A DNA stretch of 64,000 nt from CBDFHC01 sp965247585 (GCA_965247585.1 CBDFHC010000005.1:868001-932000), one strand, 5' to 3'. Counted from the first letter of the stretch, positions 16,133-27,465 are shown. Notes: generated from the letters alone by a model not told the origin. Numbers and translations: made by a program.

Positions 16133-17410
16133 CTAAGCGTCGCGGGCCAGGTTGGCCAGGAAATCGGCGTTGCTCTTGGTGCGGGAGAGGCGGTCCAGCA
16201 CCTTCTCGGTGACCTCCACGGTGTCGTTTCCCAGGAGGCCCACCATGCGGCGGAGGAGCCAGACCTGCTTGAGGGTCGCTTCATCGAAGAATAGCTCTTC
16301 GCGGCGGGTGCTGCTCCGGCTGATTTCCACGGCGGGGAAGATGCGGCGCTCCGCCAGCCGGCGGTCCAGGTGGAGCTCCATGTTGCCGGTCCCCTTGAAC
16401 TCCTCGTAGATCACTTCGTCCATGCGGCTGCCGGTGTCCACCAGGCAGTTGGCGATGATGGTGAGGCTGCCGCCGAACTCAACGTTTCTGGCGGCGCCGA
16501 AGAATTTCTTGGGCGGGTAAAGGGCCACGGGGTCAATGCCGCCGGACAGGGTGCGGCCGCTGCTGGGGAGCACCAGGTTGTAGGCCCGGGTGGCCCGGGT
16601 GATGCTGTCCATGAGGATGAGGACGTCCAGGCCGGACTCCACCAGCCGCTTGGCCCGTTCCAACGCCAGGTCGGCCATGCGGCACTGGTCCTCCACGGAC
16701 TCGTCAAAGGTGGAGGCAAAGACCTGGCCGCTGATGGAGCGTTGAATATCAGTCACTTCCTCGGGACGCTCGCCGATGAGGACGACCATGATGTGGACGT
16801 CCGGGCTGTTGGCGGTGACGCCTTTGGCAATCTCTTTAAGGATGGTGGTCTTACCGGCCTTGGGCGGCGCCACGATGAGGCCCCGTTGTCCCCGGCCAAT
16901 GGGTGAGAAGAGGTCAATCACCCTGGTGATCAGGTTGGAGGGCACGGTTTCCAGGATGAGCTGTTGTTCCGGGAATATGGGGGTGAGGTCTTCAAATGCG
17001 GGACGGGCCCTGGCAACTTCCGGGTCCTGGCCGTTGACGTCATCCACCCTGACGAGGCCAAAGTAGCGCTCGCCACCCTTGGGAGAGCGGACATGGCCGC
17101 CGACGGTATCGCCGTTACGCAAGGCGAAGCGGCGGACCTGGGACTGGGAGACGTAGATGTCTCCGTGGCCGGCCCGGAAGCCGTTCTGGCGGAGGAAGCC
17201 ATAGCCATCGTTCATCATGTCCAGGGTGCCGGTGCCTCGCAGGGCGTACTGGTCCGGATGGCTGTGAGCGATTCGGACAACCATGTCCTCTTTTCGAAGG
17301 GAATTCAGGGCGGCGCCGTTTTCCATGCCCATAGCCTGGGCAATGGCCACCAGCTCCTCCTTGCTCTTGCGCTCAAGCTCTGAAACGTCCAGGGTGCGTT
17401 GCGTGGTCAA
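16133..17410 (-). CDS. rho: Transcription termination factor Rho
   Basis: Hexameric RNA-dependent ATPase that ends transcription. The N-terminal helical domain (SKEELVAIAQAMG) leads to the cold-shock-like RNA-binding fold (GTLDMMNDGYGFLR, DIYVSQSQVRRF), followed by the RecA-like core with Walker A PPKAGKTT, LIGERPEEVTDI, and the Q-loop/R-loop region (DSITRATRAYN, LSGGIDP). Length 425 residues is normal, without the long insert seen in high-GC Actinobacteria. The start is TTG at 17410, with only a modest upstream purine run (GGAAAG). Confidence 0.96.
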   Translation of the reverse strand: MTTQRTLDVSELERKSKEELVAIAQAMGMENGAALNSLRKEDMVVRIAHSHPDQYALRGTGTLDMMNDGYGFLRQNGFRAGHGDIYVSQSQVRRFALRNGDTVGGHVRSPKGGERYFGLVRVDDVNGQDPEVARARPAFEDLTPIFPEQQLILETVPSNLITRVIDLFSPIGRGQRGLIVAPPKAGKTTILKEIAKGVTANSPDVHIMVVLIGERPEEVTDIQRSISGQVFASTFDESVEDQCRMADLALERAKRLVESGLDVLILMDSITRATRAYNLVLPSSGRTLSGGIDPVALYPPKKFFGAARNVEFGGSLTIIANCLVDTGSRMDEVIYEEFKGTGNMELHLDRRLAERRIFPAVEISRSSTRREELFFDEATLKQVWLLRRMVGLLGNDTVEVTEKVLDRLSRTKSNADFLANLARDA

Positions 17411-17528
17411 TTTGGGTCACGTCTTTCCAAGGGATTTGGGACTAGCCCACGGTTCGTGGCGATGGGCCCGAATGATGACGAATGCAGCAGGGTCAGCTCC
17501 ATGGGAACGGGTAACCGATGGCTGATAG

Positions 17529-18188
17529 TCAGCCGCCGGCCTTTCGCCAGTCGGACAGGAACCGCTCTACGCCGCTGTCCGTAAGCGGGTGTTGGGTCAT
17601 CTGCATAAGGACGCTGTGGGGAATGGTGGCAATGTCCGCGCCGGCGCGGGCGGCCTCAACACAGTGGAGGGCGTGGCGAATGCTGGCGGCTAATACTTTG
17701 GTCTGGATTCCATACCTTTTATATATAGATGCAATCTCAGCCACCAGGTCCATGCCGTTCTGACCAAGGTCATCCAACCGGCCAACGAAGGGGCTAACGG
17801 CGGTGGCGCCGGCCCGGGCGCCCAAGATTGCCTGGTTAACGGAAAAGCATAGGGTCTGGTTTATCTTGATGCCCTCCGCCGAAAGCATGGACATGGCCTG
17901 GAAGCCGGCGGGGGTGCTGGGCACCTTGACCCAGGGGTTGTCTATCCAGCCGGCTATATCCTTGCCCTCGGTCACCATTCCTTCAACATCGGTGCTGACC
18001 ACTTCCACAGAGATGGGACCGTCAATGATGGTGGCAATCTCCCGGACCGCGTCCTTGTAGGCTTCGACGCCGCCGCCCACGCCGGCCTTGGCGGCCAAAG
18101 AGGGGTTGGTGGTTACGCCGGTCAGCACGCCCAGTTGGGCGCCGCGGCGGATCTCATCAACATCGGCGGAGTCCAGGAACAGTTCCAC
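17529..18188 (-). CDS. fsa: Transaldolase / fructose-6-phosphate aldolase family protein
   Basis: A 219-residue short transaldolase (TalC/FSA type), which transfers dihydroxyacetone units or cleaves fructose 6-phosphate. It starts MELFLDSADVDEIRR and carries GVTTNPSL, the Schiff-base lysine region NPWVKVPST, and INQTLCFSVNQA, all diagnostic. The GTG at 18188 is preceded by GGGAGGT. It lies 28 bp downstream of pyrG on the same strand. Whether it is a true transaldolase or an FSA cannot be settled by eye. Confidence 0.9.
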   Translation of the reverse strand: MELFLDSADVDEIRRGAQLGVLTGVTTNPSLAAKAGVGGGVEAYKDAVREIATIIDGPISVEVVSTDVEGMVTEGKDIAGWIDNPWVKVPSTPAGFQAMSMLSAEGIKINQTLCFSVNQAILGARAGATAVSPFVGRLDDLGQNGMDLVAEIASIYKRYGIQTKVLAASIRHALHCVEAARAGADIATIPHSVLMQMTQHPLTDSGVERFLSDWRKAGG

Positions 18189-18216
18189 TACAACCTCCCG
18201 AAGATGGGGAATGGGT

Positions 18217-19917
18217 TCAATTCGAGGAGGAATCTCCCGGCGCCGCTTCCACCGCGGAGGAATGGTGTCTCACGGGAATACCTTCCTGCCCCAGCGGCAG
18301 AGATGGCTGGTCCCCCTCCCGGAGGGTCTCCATGGCGGCGCTCACGAACTCTTTGAACAGTGGGTGCGCCCTATTGGGACGGGAGAGGAATTCCGGGTGG
18401 TATTGGGTGCCGACCATGAAGGGGTGTCCCATCACCTCAGAAACCTCGACAAGTTTGCCGTCCGGCGAGAGGCCGCTGGACAGCAGGCCGGCGTTCTCTA
18501 GCGATTCCCTGTAGGCGTTGTTAAGCTCAAACCGGTGCCGGTGCCGCTCTTCAATGTCTGCGGCGCCGTAGGCCCGGTGAGCGGTGGAGCCAGGCACCAA
18601 CCGGCAGGGGTAGTTGCCCAGACGCATGGTGCCGCCTTTCTCCGTGACGCCACGCTGCTCCGGCATGATGTCTATGACGGGTTCCATGCAGTCCGGCTCC
18701 ATCTCGGCGGAGGCGGCGCCCTCCAGCCCCAGGACGTTCCGGGCGTACTCCACCACCATCATCTGGAGGCCCAGGCAGAGGCCCAGGTAGGGGACTTTGT
18801 TCTCACGGGCGTAGCGGGCGGTCTCAATCATGCCCAGGGTGCCGCGGTGGCCGAAGCCCCCAGGCACCACGATGCCGCAGGCGCTCTTGAGCAGCTCGTG
18901 GGGGCCCTTCTCCTCTATCTCTTCGGAGTGGACCCACTGAACGTCAATGCTCTGCTGGTGGGAGAGGCCGGCGTGCTGAAGCGCTTCTTTAACAGATATG
19001 TACGAATCCTGTAGCTCTACATATTTGCCCACCAACGCGATGGGCAGGGTGTTCCGGAGTTGTCCCATGGAGTCAACCATGCCGGCCCAGTCCTTCATAT
19101 CGCGGCCCTGGTCAGAAAGGCCCAGGGAGCTGACCAGCAGGTCTCCCAGACCCCAGTCTTCCAGGATTAGCGGGACCCGGTAGATGGTATCCACGGTGAG
19201 CAAGGGGATTACGGCGTCCCGCGAGACGTCACAGAAGAGGGAAACCTTGTCTCTGATGCCATCAGAAACGGGATGATCGCTGCGAAGGATGATGGAGTCC
19301 GGCTGGATGCCAATGCCCCTAAGCTCTTTGACGCTGTGCTGGGTGGGCTTGGTCTTGAGCTCCCCGGTGGCGGAGATGTAGGGCAAGAGGGTTAGGTGAA
19401 CATAATAGACGTTACCCCGGCCCACTTCGTTGCGCATCTGCCGGATGGCTTCCAGGAAAGGCTGCCCTTCAATGTCACCCACGGTGCCGCCGACTTCCAC
19501 GACTACGACATCGGCGTTAGACTCGTCCGCCAGGGCAATGATCTGCTCCTTGATGACGTTGGTGACGTGGGAGACGGTCTGGATGGTGCCGCCCAGGAAA
19601 TCTCCGCGGCGCTCTTTGGCTATCAAGGAGAGATATACCTGGCCGGCGGTCAAGTTGGACGAGCGGGTGAGATCAATGTCGATAAACCGTTCATAGTGGC
19701 CCAGGTCCAAGTCGGTTTCGCCGCCGTCCTTGGTGACAAACACCTCTCCGTGCTGGTAGGGGGACATGGTGCCGGGGTCGACGTTTAGGTAGGGGTCCAG
19801 CTTCATTACGGAAACGGAAATGCCGCGGCTCTTTAGGATGCGGCCAATGGAAGCGACAGTGACCCCTTTGCCAACGGAACTGACTACGCCCCCAGTGACA
19901 AAGATGTACTTAGTCAT
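18217..19917 (-). CDS. pyrG: CTP synthase
   Basis: Makes CTP from UTP with glutamine as nitrogen donor. The N-terminal amidoligase domain starts MTKYIFVTGGVVSSVGKG and has LDPYLNVDPGTMSP; the C-terminal class I glutamine amidotransferase shows the oxyanion loop GGFGHRG, the nucleophile in GLCLGLQ, and the His/Glu pair in YHPEF. Length is 566 residues, including a roughly 25-residue non-conserved tail rich in Ser and Glu. Start is ATG at 19917. It is followed closely by the fsa gene. Confidence 0.96.
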   Translation of the reverse strand: MTKYIFVTGGVVSSVGKGVTVASIGRILKSRGISVSVMKLDPYLNVDPGTMSPYQHGEVFVTKDGGETDLDLGHYERFIDIDLTRSSNLTAGQVYLSLIAKERRGDFLGGTIQTVSHVTNVIKEQIIALADESNADVVVVEVGGTVGDIEGQPFLEAIRQMRNEVGRGNVYYVHLTLLPYISATGELKTKPTQHSVKELRGIGIQPDSIILRSDHPVSDGIRDKVSLFCDVSRDAVIPLLTVDTIYRVPLILEDWGLGDLLVSSLGLSDQGRDMKDWAGMVDSMGQLRNTLPIALVGKYVELQDSYISVKEALQHAGLSHQQSIDVQWVHSEEIEEKGPHELLKSACGIVVPGGFGHRGTLGMIETARYARENKVPYLGLCLGLQMMVVEYARNVLGLEGAASAEMEPDCMEPVIDIMPEQRGVTEKGGTMRLGNYPCRLVPGSTAHRAYGAADIEERHRHRFELNNAYRESLENAGLLSSGLSPDGKLVEVSEVMGHPFMVGTQYHPEFLSRPNRAHPLFKEFVSAAMETLREGDQPSLPLGQEGIPVRHHSSAVEAAPGDSSSN

Positions 19918-20248
19918 CTAAGTCCGGTGAACAACGAATCATAATGAGAGGTTAGCAAAAAACCAAGGGAGACCCATTAAGTAGGGAGGGAAATAAGCCC
20001 GGATGGAAGATCCCCTAAAGGCAGTAGTTGGACGGGAATTCCTAATTGGGCTTCAATACTGGAGTATAGGCATCAACAAAAGAGGTGTCAAGGCAATCTG
20101 CCAATTATGGAACGATAATTGCACCGGTTCGGTCAAGCACACTGTTAATAATGAAGGAACGGCGGCTCAGCGGGACCGTCAGAGCGCCAAAAAGGAGGCG
20201 CCAAGAGGGTGGGTGCTATGATCGTAACTAGAGGAGAGGGCCGGACGT
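19918..20248. other. Divergent intergenic region between pyrG and the archease gene
   Basis: No supported gene in 330 bp. An open frame at 20003-20221 has no ribosome binding site and an unlikely composition. The archease end holds TGcTATGAT at 20214-20222, an extended -10 promoter, followed by AGAGGAGAGG. Confidence 0.5.
20214..20222 (+). promoter_or_regulatory. Extended -10 promoter for archease-rtcB
   Basis: TGcTATGAT, an extended -10 element 26 bases before the TTG start at 20249; no clear -35. The same box style recurs before several other genes in the window. Confidence 0.5.
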
Positions 20249-20638
20249 TTGGGTAGTTTTCGGTTTATCGAGCACACCGCAGACATTGGAATATCGGCGC
20301 AGGGGGAGACGCAGCCAGAGATGTTCGCGCAGGCCGCCACGGGCCTGTTTTCCACCATGGCAGAGCTCAGCAAGGTGCGGGAAGCGTGCGGCCGGGGTGT
20401 TGAGGTGTCGGCCCCGGATGTGGAGGCGCTGCTGGTGGACTGGCTGAATGAACTGGTATACATCTTCGACGTTGAAGGGCTGGTGCTAAAAAGGTTCGAG
20501 GTTAGGGCCAGGTACTTTGGGGAACGGTTTGACGAGGAGAGGCGCCGAATAGGCCCCGGAGTGAAGGCGGCCACGTACCTTGGCCTACAGGTGACCCATG
20601 ACGGGGAATGGAAGGCCCGGGTATTTCTGGACATTTGA
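20249..20638 (+). CDS. Archease
   Basis: A 129-residue archease-fold protein: MGSFRFIEHTADIGI at the N terminus, a conserved acidic patch (DVEALLVDWLNELVYIFD), and the family C-terminal strand ending LDI. Archease activates the RNA ligase RtcB by helping its guanylylation and metal loading; rtcB follows 22 bases downstream, so the pairing supports the call. The TTG start is preceded by AGAGGAGAGG. Conserved aspartates at the N-terminal HTADIG motif and the C-terminal LDI are present. Confidence 0.93.
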   Translation: MGSFRFIEHTADIGISAQGETQPEMFAQAATGLFSTMAELSKVREACGRGVEVSAPDVEALLVDWLNELVYIFDVEGLVLKRFEVRARYFGERFDEERRRIGPGVKAATYLGLQVTHDGEWKARVFLDI

Positions 20639-20660
20639 GGATTGTGGAAGGGAAAGGAAG

Positions 20661-22114
20661 ATGGAGCAGGCGCTGCAACGGGTGAACGAGACGTTATGGA
20701 AGGTGCCCCAGGACTATAAGCCCGGGATGAGGGTGCCGGGCCTGGTGTACGCCAATGAACGGCTCATCAAGTCGATTGTCAATGACCAGGCGCTGGAGCA
20801 GGTGGCCAACGTGGCCTTTCTGCCGGGGATTGTGTGCGCGTCTCTGGCGATGCCCGATATCCACTGGGGATACGGCTTTCCCGTGGGAGGTGTGGCCGCC
20901 ACCCGGACGGGAGACGGGTTGTATCCCCCGGGGACGTGGGGTTCGACATAAACTGCGGTGTGAGGATGCTGCGAACGGACCTCCGTGAAGAGGAGGTGAG
21001 ACCTAGATTGGAGGCGCTGGTGGACGCGCTATTTCAGGGCGCCCCCTCAGGTGTGGGCTCCAAGGGAAAGATCATCATTGATCCGCTGGAGGAGATGGAC
21101 CAGGTGCTGATAGGCGGCGCGGAATGGGCGGTGGCGCAAGGCTTCGGGGCGCCAGAAGACCTGACGGTGACGGAAGAGGGAGGGCGAATTCCAGAGGCGG
21201 CGCCTTCCACGGTGGGGAGCCGTGCCAGACAGCGGGGAGCGCCCCAGATGGGGACGCTGGGCTCCGGTAACCATTTTCTGGAAGTGCAGATGGTGGACGA
21301 GGTGCATGACGTTAAGGTGGCGGAGCGGTTTGGAATCACCGGCGCAGGGCAGATTACGGTGATGATTCACTGCGGCTCTAGAGGGCTGGGCCACCAAGTG
21401 TGCGATGATTATATAAAGGTAGCGGAGGGAGCGGCCCAGCGCCACGGCATCCGGTTGCCAGACCGACAACTGGCGTCGGCGCCCATCAGGTCTAGGGAAG
21501 GTGAAGACTACCTGAACGCCATGCGGTGCGCGGCCAACTACGCCTGGGCCAACCGCCAGTGCATAGCCCACTGGACCCGAGAGGCGTTTGAGCAGGTCTT
21601 CGGTCTGGGCTGGCGGGATATGGGGATTCACCAGGTGTATGACGTGGCGCACAACATTGCGAAGATTGAGACGCAGGTAGTGGGCGGAGAAGAGGTGGAG
21701 CTATGCGTCCATCGCAAGGGGGCCACGCGGGCGTTTCCGGCGGGGAGCCCGGACCTGCCGGCTCAGTACCTGGATGTGGGGCAGCCGGTGCTCGTCCCCG
21801 GGGATATGAGAAGCTACTCCTTCCTGGCGGTGGGGCCCCAGGGCGCCATGGAAGGGTCTTTCGGGTCCACGTGCCACGGGGCGGGCCAGGTGCAGAGCCG
21901 TGGCGCGGCCAAACGGTCTCTCAAGGGGAGAGACATCGTGTCTGAGCTTCGAGAGCAGGGGATCATAGTTAAGGCGAACGGTGGCTGGGCATCTATGGCG
22001 GAAGAGGCGCCTTCAGCTTATAAGGACGTGAGCCAGGTGGTGGACGTTTGCCAACAGGCGGACATGGTAAGGAAGGTGGCCCGCTTGCGGTCCATGGGAG
22101 TAATCAAGGGTTAG
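20661..22114 (+). pseudogene. rtcB: RNA-splicing ligase RtcB, interrupted by a one-base frameshift
   Basis: RtcB joins 2',3'-cyclic phosphate and 5'-OH RNA ends with GTP and Mn. Residues 1-85 (from MEQALQRVNETLWKV through MPDIHWGYGFPVGGVAA) read in one frame; the rest (VVSPGDVGFDINCGVRM to VARLRSMGVIKG) reads in the -1 frame. The break is at the GGG of 20916-20918: one extra G would restore a full-length protein of about 484 residues. Key elements are otherwise present: the metal Cys in DINCGVR, GSGNHF, IHCGSRGLG and the guanylylation His in CHGAGQ, where the usual Arg after HGAG is Gln. A homopolymer sequencing error is as likely as a real mutation. It follows archease directly. Confidence 0.85.
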
Positions 22115-22158
22115 CGGCCGGGGTTTGCCGGACCATTTGTTCAGAAGGAGTCAGAGAT

Positions 22159-22430
22159 ATGGACGGGACTGCCGCCCACGGCCTGGATATCAAACCGGGC
22201 GAAGGAATGACTCGCATTGACCTGGGCTGCGAGCATCAGCGGGGGCTGGTGTACGTGGTGCCGGGGGAGATGAGCTGGGTCTGCGCCCAAGAACGGATGC
22301 CGGGTCACGCCCTGGCCGGATTCCTGCGTGAATTGACGGCGCAAGGTGACGCAAAAGTGGAGGGGCTGATGCAGAGGTGGGGAATCTACTACCGGGAACT
22401 GCCGCTGGAAGGAGAGCCGGAGGCCGGCGG

Positions 22431-22434
<4 letters not shown>
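22159..22434 (+). CDS. Small hypothetical protein, 91 residues
   Basis: ATG at 22159 follows AGAAGGAG at 8 bases. The protein is acidic with two cysteines (LGCEHQ, WVCAQE) and a helical second half (HALAGFLRELTAQ, VEGLMQRWGIYY). I do not recognise a family. It lies 44 bp after rtcB on the same strand, so it may belong to the archease-rtcB transcript. Its TAG stop and the TAG stop of the convergent ftsH share the same four bases, CTAG. Confidence 0.6.
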
Positions 22435-24386
<1,952 letters not shown>

Positions 24387-24882
24387 AAGCTACCTCAAAC
24401 TTCACGGAGGAAGTCCCGGCTGGTCCCCTGTTGCCGCCACTTCCAATCCTATATTACGGCAAGCCTAGTGAAAAATCAAAAGGGCTGCCCCTGATTTGGG
24501 CAGTGAGTTGCCCATTGAATCCCGTGTAATTAACCCATTGAATCTGGGCGGCCGGTTTACCCCGCACAAGGCTTGCACCGAATGAGTTTTCGCGTTTGGC
24601 CGGTGGCAAATTAGCCGTCCTTGTATAAAAAGGTAAGATGCGTCAGAGCCGGGTACGTAACTTATACGGTGGCAGAAGGGGTTTGGCCTGCTTGCATCCC
24701 GGGTACGGGGGTGTGCCCGCATCCTCGCCAGGGAACCCCCACTTTCTGTACAGGAAGGACTAAAAGTCACGGGCTGGGCCTCCCGCTCTCCTTTCCTTAG
24801 ACAAGCTCAGGATGAGCGGGAATAGGAGGGCCGAAGGTCTATTTCCAGGGCAGAGTCCGGGTTGGAAGCAACCAGGAAGGGA
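24387..24882. other. Intergenic region upstream of ftsH, about 500 bp
   Basis: No gene is supported; a minus-strand frame at 24465-24770 has neither a ribosome binding site nor family resemblance. The section nearest the dihydropyrimidinase gene holds a palindromic element at 24777-24832. Confidence 0.5.
24777..24832. repeat. Imperfect palindrome containing a GACAAGCTCAGGATGAGCGG core
   Basis: CCCGCTC (24782-24788) pairs with GAGCGGG (24814-24820), with outer complementarity between GGCCTCC and GGAGGGCC. The core GACAAGCTCAGGATGAGCGG resembles a palindromic intergenic repeat I have seen in many bacterial genomes. Possibly a REP-like element or terminator for the gene at 24883. Confidence 0.4.
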
Positions 24883-26319
24883 CTAGACCACAGGCAGGGA
24901 GATAACCTCCGGGGATACCTTGCGGCTGAGCCACTTGCCGTCTGAGGAGCTGCCGGTTAGCTGGCCGTTCTCCATGATTACCTTTCCTCTAAGGATGGTC
25001 ATCACCGGATAGCCGACGCATCTAAAGCCTTCCCAGATGCTGTAGTCGGAGTCGGAGTGAAGGTCATCCAGGGTGAGCGTCTTTTTGAGGTTGGGGTCCA
25101 CGAGCATGAAGTCTGCGTCGCTGCCGGCGGCGATAACGCCCTTCTGCGGGTACATGCCCAGGATCTTGGCGGCGTTGGTGGCCACGATATCGGCGAACCG
25201 TGGAAGGCTCATACCACCCTCGGCGACGAACTTGGTATAGGAGACAGGCACCCGAGTCTCGATGCCGTTGTGTCCGCCGCAGACGGACTCAACGGTCTGG
25301 CCGGAAAGCTTGACGTCTTTATAGGTAGTGTAGTCGTCCGTGGCGGTGGTGGCCAGGCGGCCATCGGCCAGGCCAGCCTTCAGGGCGTCTCGGTCGTCGG
25401 CGTACTTTATGGCAGGATAGGTGTGGATCTTCGTGCCCTCGGGCTTTTTGTAGTCGTCGGCGGTGAACTCCAGGTAGTTGTGCAGCGCCTCGCCGTAGAC
25501 CGGCTGGCTCCTGTTCCTGGCTTCGGCGATGGCAATGACGCCTTCTTTAGCGGTGACGTGGACGAAGTAGATTCCCACGCCGGCATGCTCCGCCTGGCGG
25601 ATGACCTTTCGGAAGGATACGTCCTCGGATATATTGCTGTGCACCAGGTGAAGGTTGTAGCCCTGGTCGTTGCCCTCGCGCTTTAGCTTCTGCTCGGTGT
25701 AGGTGACCATGTCATCGTCTTCAGCGTGGACGGCCATGATGCCGCCGTGCTTGGCCACTTCTTCAAAGACGGCCTGAAGGTGGCCGTAGGGGACTCGGGC
25801 CAGGAAGGTCGTGAATATCTTGAAGCTGGCCTGACCGGACTGGATGGCTTCGCCAATTTCGCCCAGGGCCTGGGGGCTCACCTCCCGGGCCAGGATGTGG
25901 TGGAAGGAGAAGTCTATGAAGCTGTGGCCGTTGAAGGCCGCCTGGCGGGACTCCAACTGGCGTGAGATGGGGGTGGTGGAGACCTTGTCTTCCGGTGTCA
26001 GGGGAAGGTCACCGGAGAAGTCCAGCAAGGTGGTGACCCCGCCGAAGGCGGCGGCTCGGGTGGCGGCTTCCGGGGGCTGGGTGATGACCTCTGACCGGCC
26101 GGCCCACTGCTCCGGCACCGGGATGCCGATGTGAGTGTGGGGCTCAATCCCGCCGGGGAGGACGATCTTGCCGGAGGCGTCTATGACCCGCTGGGCCTCC
26201 TGGGGCAGCACGCCGGGGTGGGCCACCGCGGCGATGCGGCCGTCCTGGACCCCAATCTCCAGGTCGCCCACACCTTGGGGGGTTACCACCTGCCCGCCGC
26301 GAATGATCAGGTCCAACAT
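24883..26319 (-). CDS. Dihydropyrimidinase / D-hydantoinase-like amidohydrolase
   Basis: A 478-residue cyclic amidohydrolase that would open dihydropyrimidine or hydantoin rings. Metal-site motifs in order: GGIEPHTHIG (usually GGIDxHTH), the carboxylated lysine in SFKIFTTF, VHAEDDD, the second metal His in YFVHVTA, and the catalytic Asp in TATDDYTT; GHNGIETRVP is the usual substrate-loop region. The ATG at 26319 is chosen over upstream in-frame codons because GGAAGGTGG precedes it and it yields MLDLIIRGGQVV, the standard start. Substrate may be a dihydropyrimidine, hydantoin or other cyclic amide. It stands alone with no adjacent pyrimidine-degradation genes. Confidence 0.88.
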   Translation of the reverse strand: MLDLIIRGGQVVTPQGVGDLEIGVQDGRIAAVAHPGVLPQEAQRVIDASGKIVLPGGIEPHTHIGIPVPEQWAGRSEVITQPPEAATRAAAFGGVTTLLDFSGDLPLTPEDKVSTTPISRQLESRQAAFNGHSFIDFSFHHILAREVSPQALGEIGEAIQSGQASFKIFTTFLARVPYGHLQAVFEEVAKHGGIMAVHAEDDDMVTYTEQKLKREGNDQGYNLHLVHSNISEDVSFRKVIRQAEHAGVGIYFVHVTAKEGVIAIAEARNRSQPVYGEALHNYLEFTADDYKKPEGTKIHTYPAIKYADDRDALKAGLADGRLATTATDDYTTYKDVKLSGQTVESVCGGHNGIETRVPVSYTKFVAEGGMSLPRFADIVATNAAKILGMYPQKGVIAAGSDADFMLVDPNLKKTLTLDDLHSDSDYSIWEGFRCVGYPVMTILRGKVIMENGQLTGSSSDGKWLSRKVSPEVISLPVV

Positions 26320-26523
26320 TGCAGCCACCTTCCTGTATCTTTGCGAATTCCAAGATGAGGGGATAGTAAGGTGGTGGTGCGAGAGCGTCAAGGGCGGGAA
26401 ATGGTTACCCGGAATGGGGCGAATCGCCCGGTGAAGTCGCGATAGCCGTAAGGCCGGCACGGACTGGAAACGAGGGACCGCCCTCCAAAGGGAATGGAGC
26501 GCCCGGGATGGGCGCGGTGGGTG

Positions 26524-27078
26524 CTACTTCAGGGTGAGTAGAAAGACGATCAGGCTCTCATACTGCTGGGTGGTCATTTGTGGCCGCGTCAAGGGCATGT
26601 CTACATCGAATCCCTCAACCACATAGGCCTGGGGCTCAAGCATGGACTGGCGGAGGTACTCCTCCGCGCTGAGGCCGGGAACGCGGGTCTCGGCGGCGGT
26701 GCCCACTCCGTCCAACGGGGGACCGGCGACGCCGAAGCCGGACCTTATCTGGTCTCTAATGTCTCCGGGCAGCCCCTCAACCTTATGGCAAGCCACGCAT
26801 TGCACGGTGACGAAGGTTTGGGCGCCCTCGCGTATCATTGCTTCTTCAGGCAAGGGTGTGCCGACGATGAAGAAAGGAGTGGGAGTGTTGGTAGGGACTC
26901 CCGCCGGGGGCCGGGTGCGGGTGGGTGTTGCGGTGGCGGCAGAAGAGGCCCCGGCCGCCGAGGTAGGAGTGGCAGTGGGCGCGTCGTTGCCTCCACCGTC
27001 GTCGTCACCGCCTCCGCCGCAGGCAACCACAAGAGCCAGCGTTAGACCCACCATCCCTAGAGCGAGGCGCCTCAACAT
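26524..27078 (-). CDS. Cytochrome c-type lipoprotein
   Basis: A 184-residue exported protein. A lipoprotein signal ends LALVVAC, so residue Cys is probably lipidated; a Gly/Asp then Thr/Pro-rich linker (about residues 22-65) follows, then a single cytochrome c domain with CVACH at about residue 90 and a likely axial Met in DVDMPLTRPQMT. It probably carries electrons on the outer face of the membrane. The ATG at 27078 is preferred over an upstream frame extension because of GGAGGG and the signal peptide. No oxidase genes are adjacent. Confidence 0.85.
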   Translation of the reverse strand: MLRRLALGMVGLTLALVVACGGGGDDDGGGNDAPTATPTSAAGASSAATATPTRTRPPAGVPTNTPTPFFIVGTPLPEEAMIREGAQTFVTVQCVACHKVEGLPGDIRDQIRSGFGVAGPPLDGVGTAAETRVPGLSAEEYLRQSMLEPQAYVVEGFDVDMPLTRPQMTTQQYESLIVFLLTLK

Positions 27079-27275
27079 ATATGTTCCCTCCAGGAACCGC
27101 TTTTCATGGTTTGTTCCCATGCGCTATCCGGGTTGCCCAACTGTTGAAACAGCAGGGCGCTCCTACCGCCGGACGGACCAAAGCTCAACGTTTATCAAAG
27201 CACAAGAGCGGCGCAAGGGCAATCCCCCCAGACGCCAGCTTTGAAGAGTTTGAGGCTGAGGTGGAGCCGACCGCA

Positions 27276-27311
27276 AGAAGGGCGCCCCGGCCAAAACCGG
27301 GGCGCCCTTCT
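27276..27311. terminator. Strong bidirectional-looking hairpin terminator
   Basis: A perfect 15-bp stem (27276-27290 with 27297-27311) with loop CCAAAA, followed on the plus strand by GTTTGC. It sits upstream of the cytochrome gene and downstream of the short ORF at 27341. Confidence 0.7.
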
Positions 27312-27340
27312 GTTTGCTGCCTTTATCTATGGCTTAGGCT

Positions 27341-27433
27341 TACTTCTTGCCCTTGCCCTTCCCGTTGCCGCCGGCGTTGCTGGCCGTGTTACCTCCACCG
27401 ACGGGGATCAGAAGCAGTAGGCCACCCGTCATC
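27341..27433 (-). CDS. Possible 30-residue ORF with Gly/Lys tail, perhaps a gene remnant
   Basis: Between two hairpins, ATG at 27433 encodes MTGGLLLLIPVGGGNTASNA followed by GGNGKGKGKK. A stop precedes it in frame and no ribosome binding site is evident. The hydrophobic start and low-complexity tail recall the end of the neighbouring PKD protein. It could be a fragment of a second such gene or chance. Confidence 0.3.
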
Positions 27434-27465
27434 TGTATCAATCTTATCTCACAGGGCTGGAATCA

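Noticed and set aside
20003..20221. 72-codon frame between pyrG and the archease gene
   Set aside because: No ribosome binding site, no recognisable domain, and it overlaps the likely archease promoter.
24465..24770. 101-codon minus-strand frame upstream of ftsH
   Set aside because: Mixed composition, no ribosome binding site and no family resemblance.
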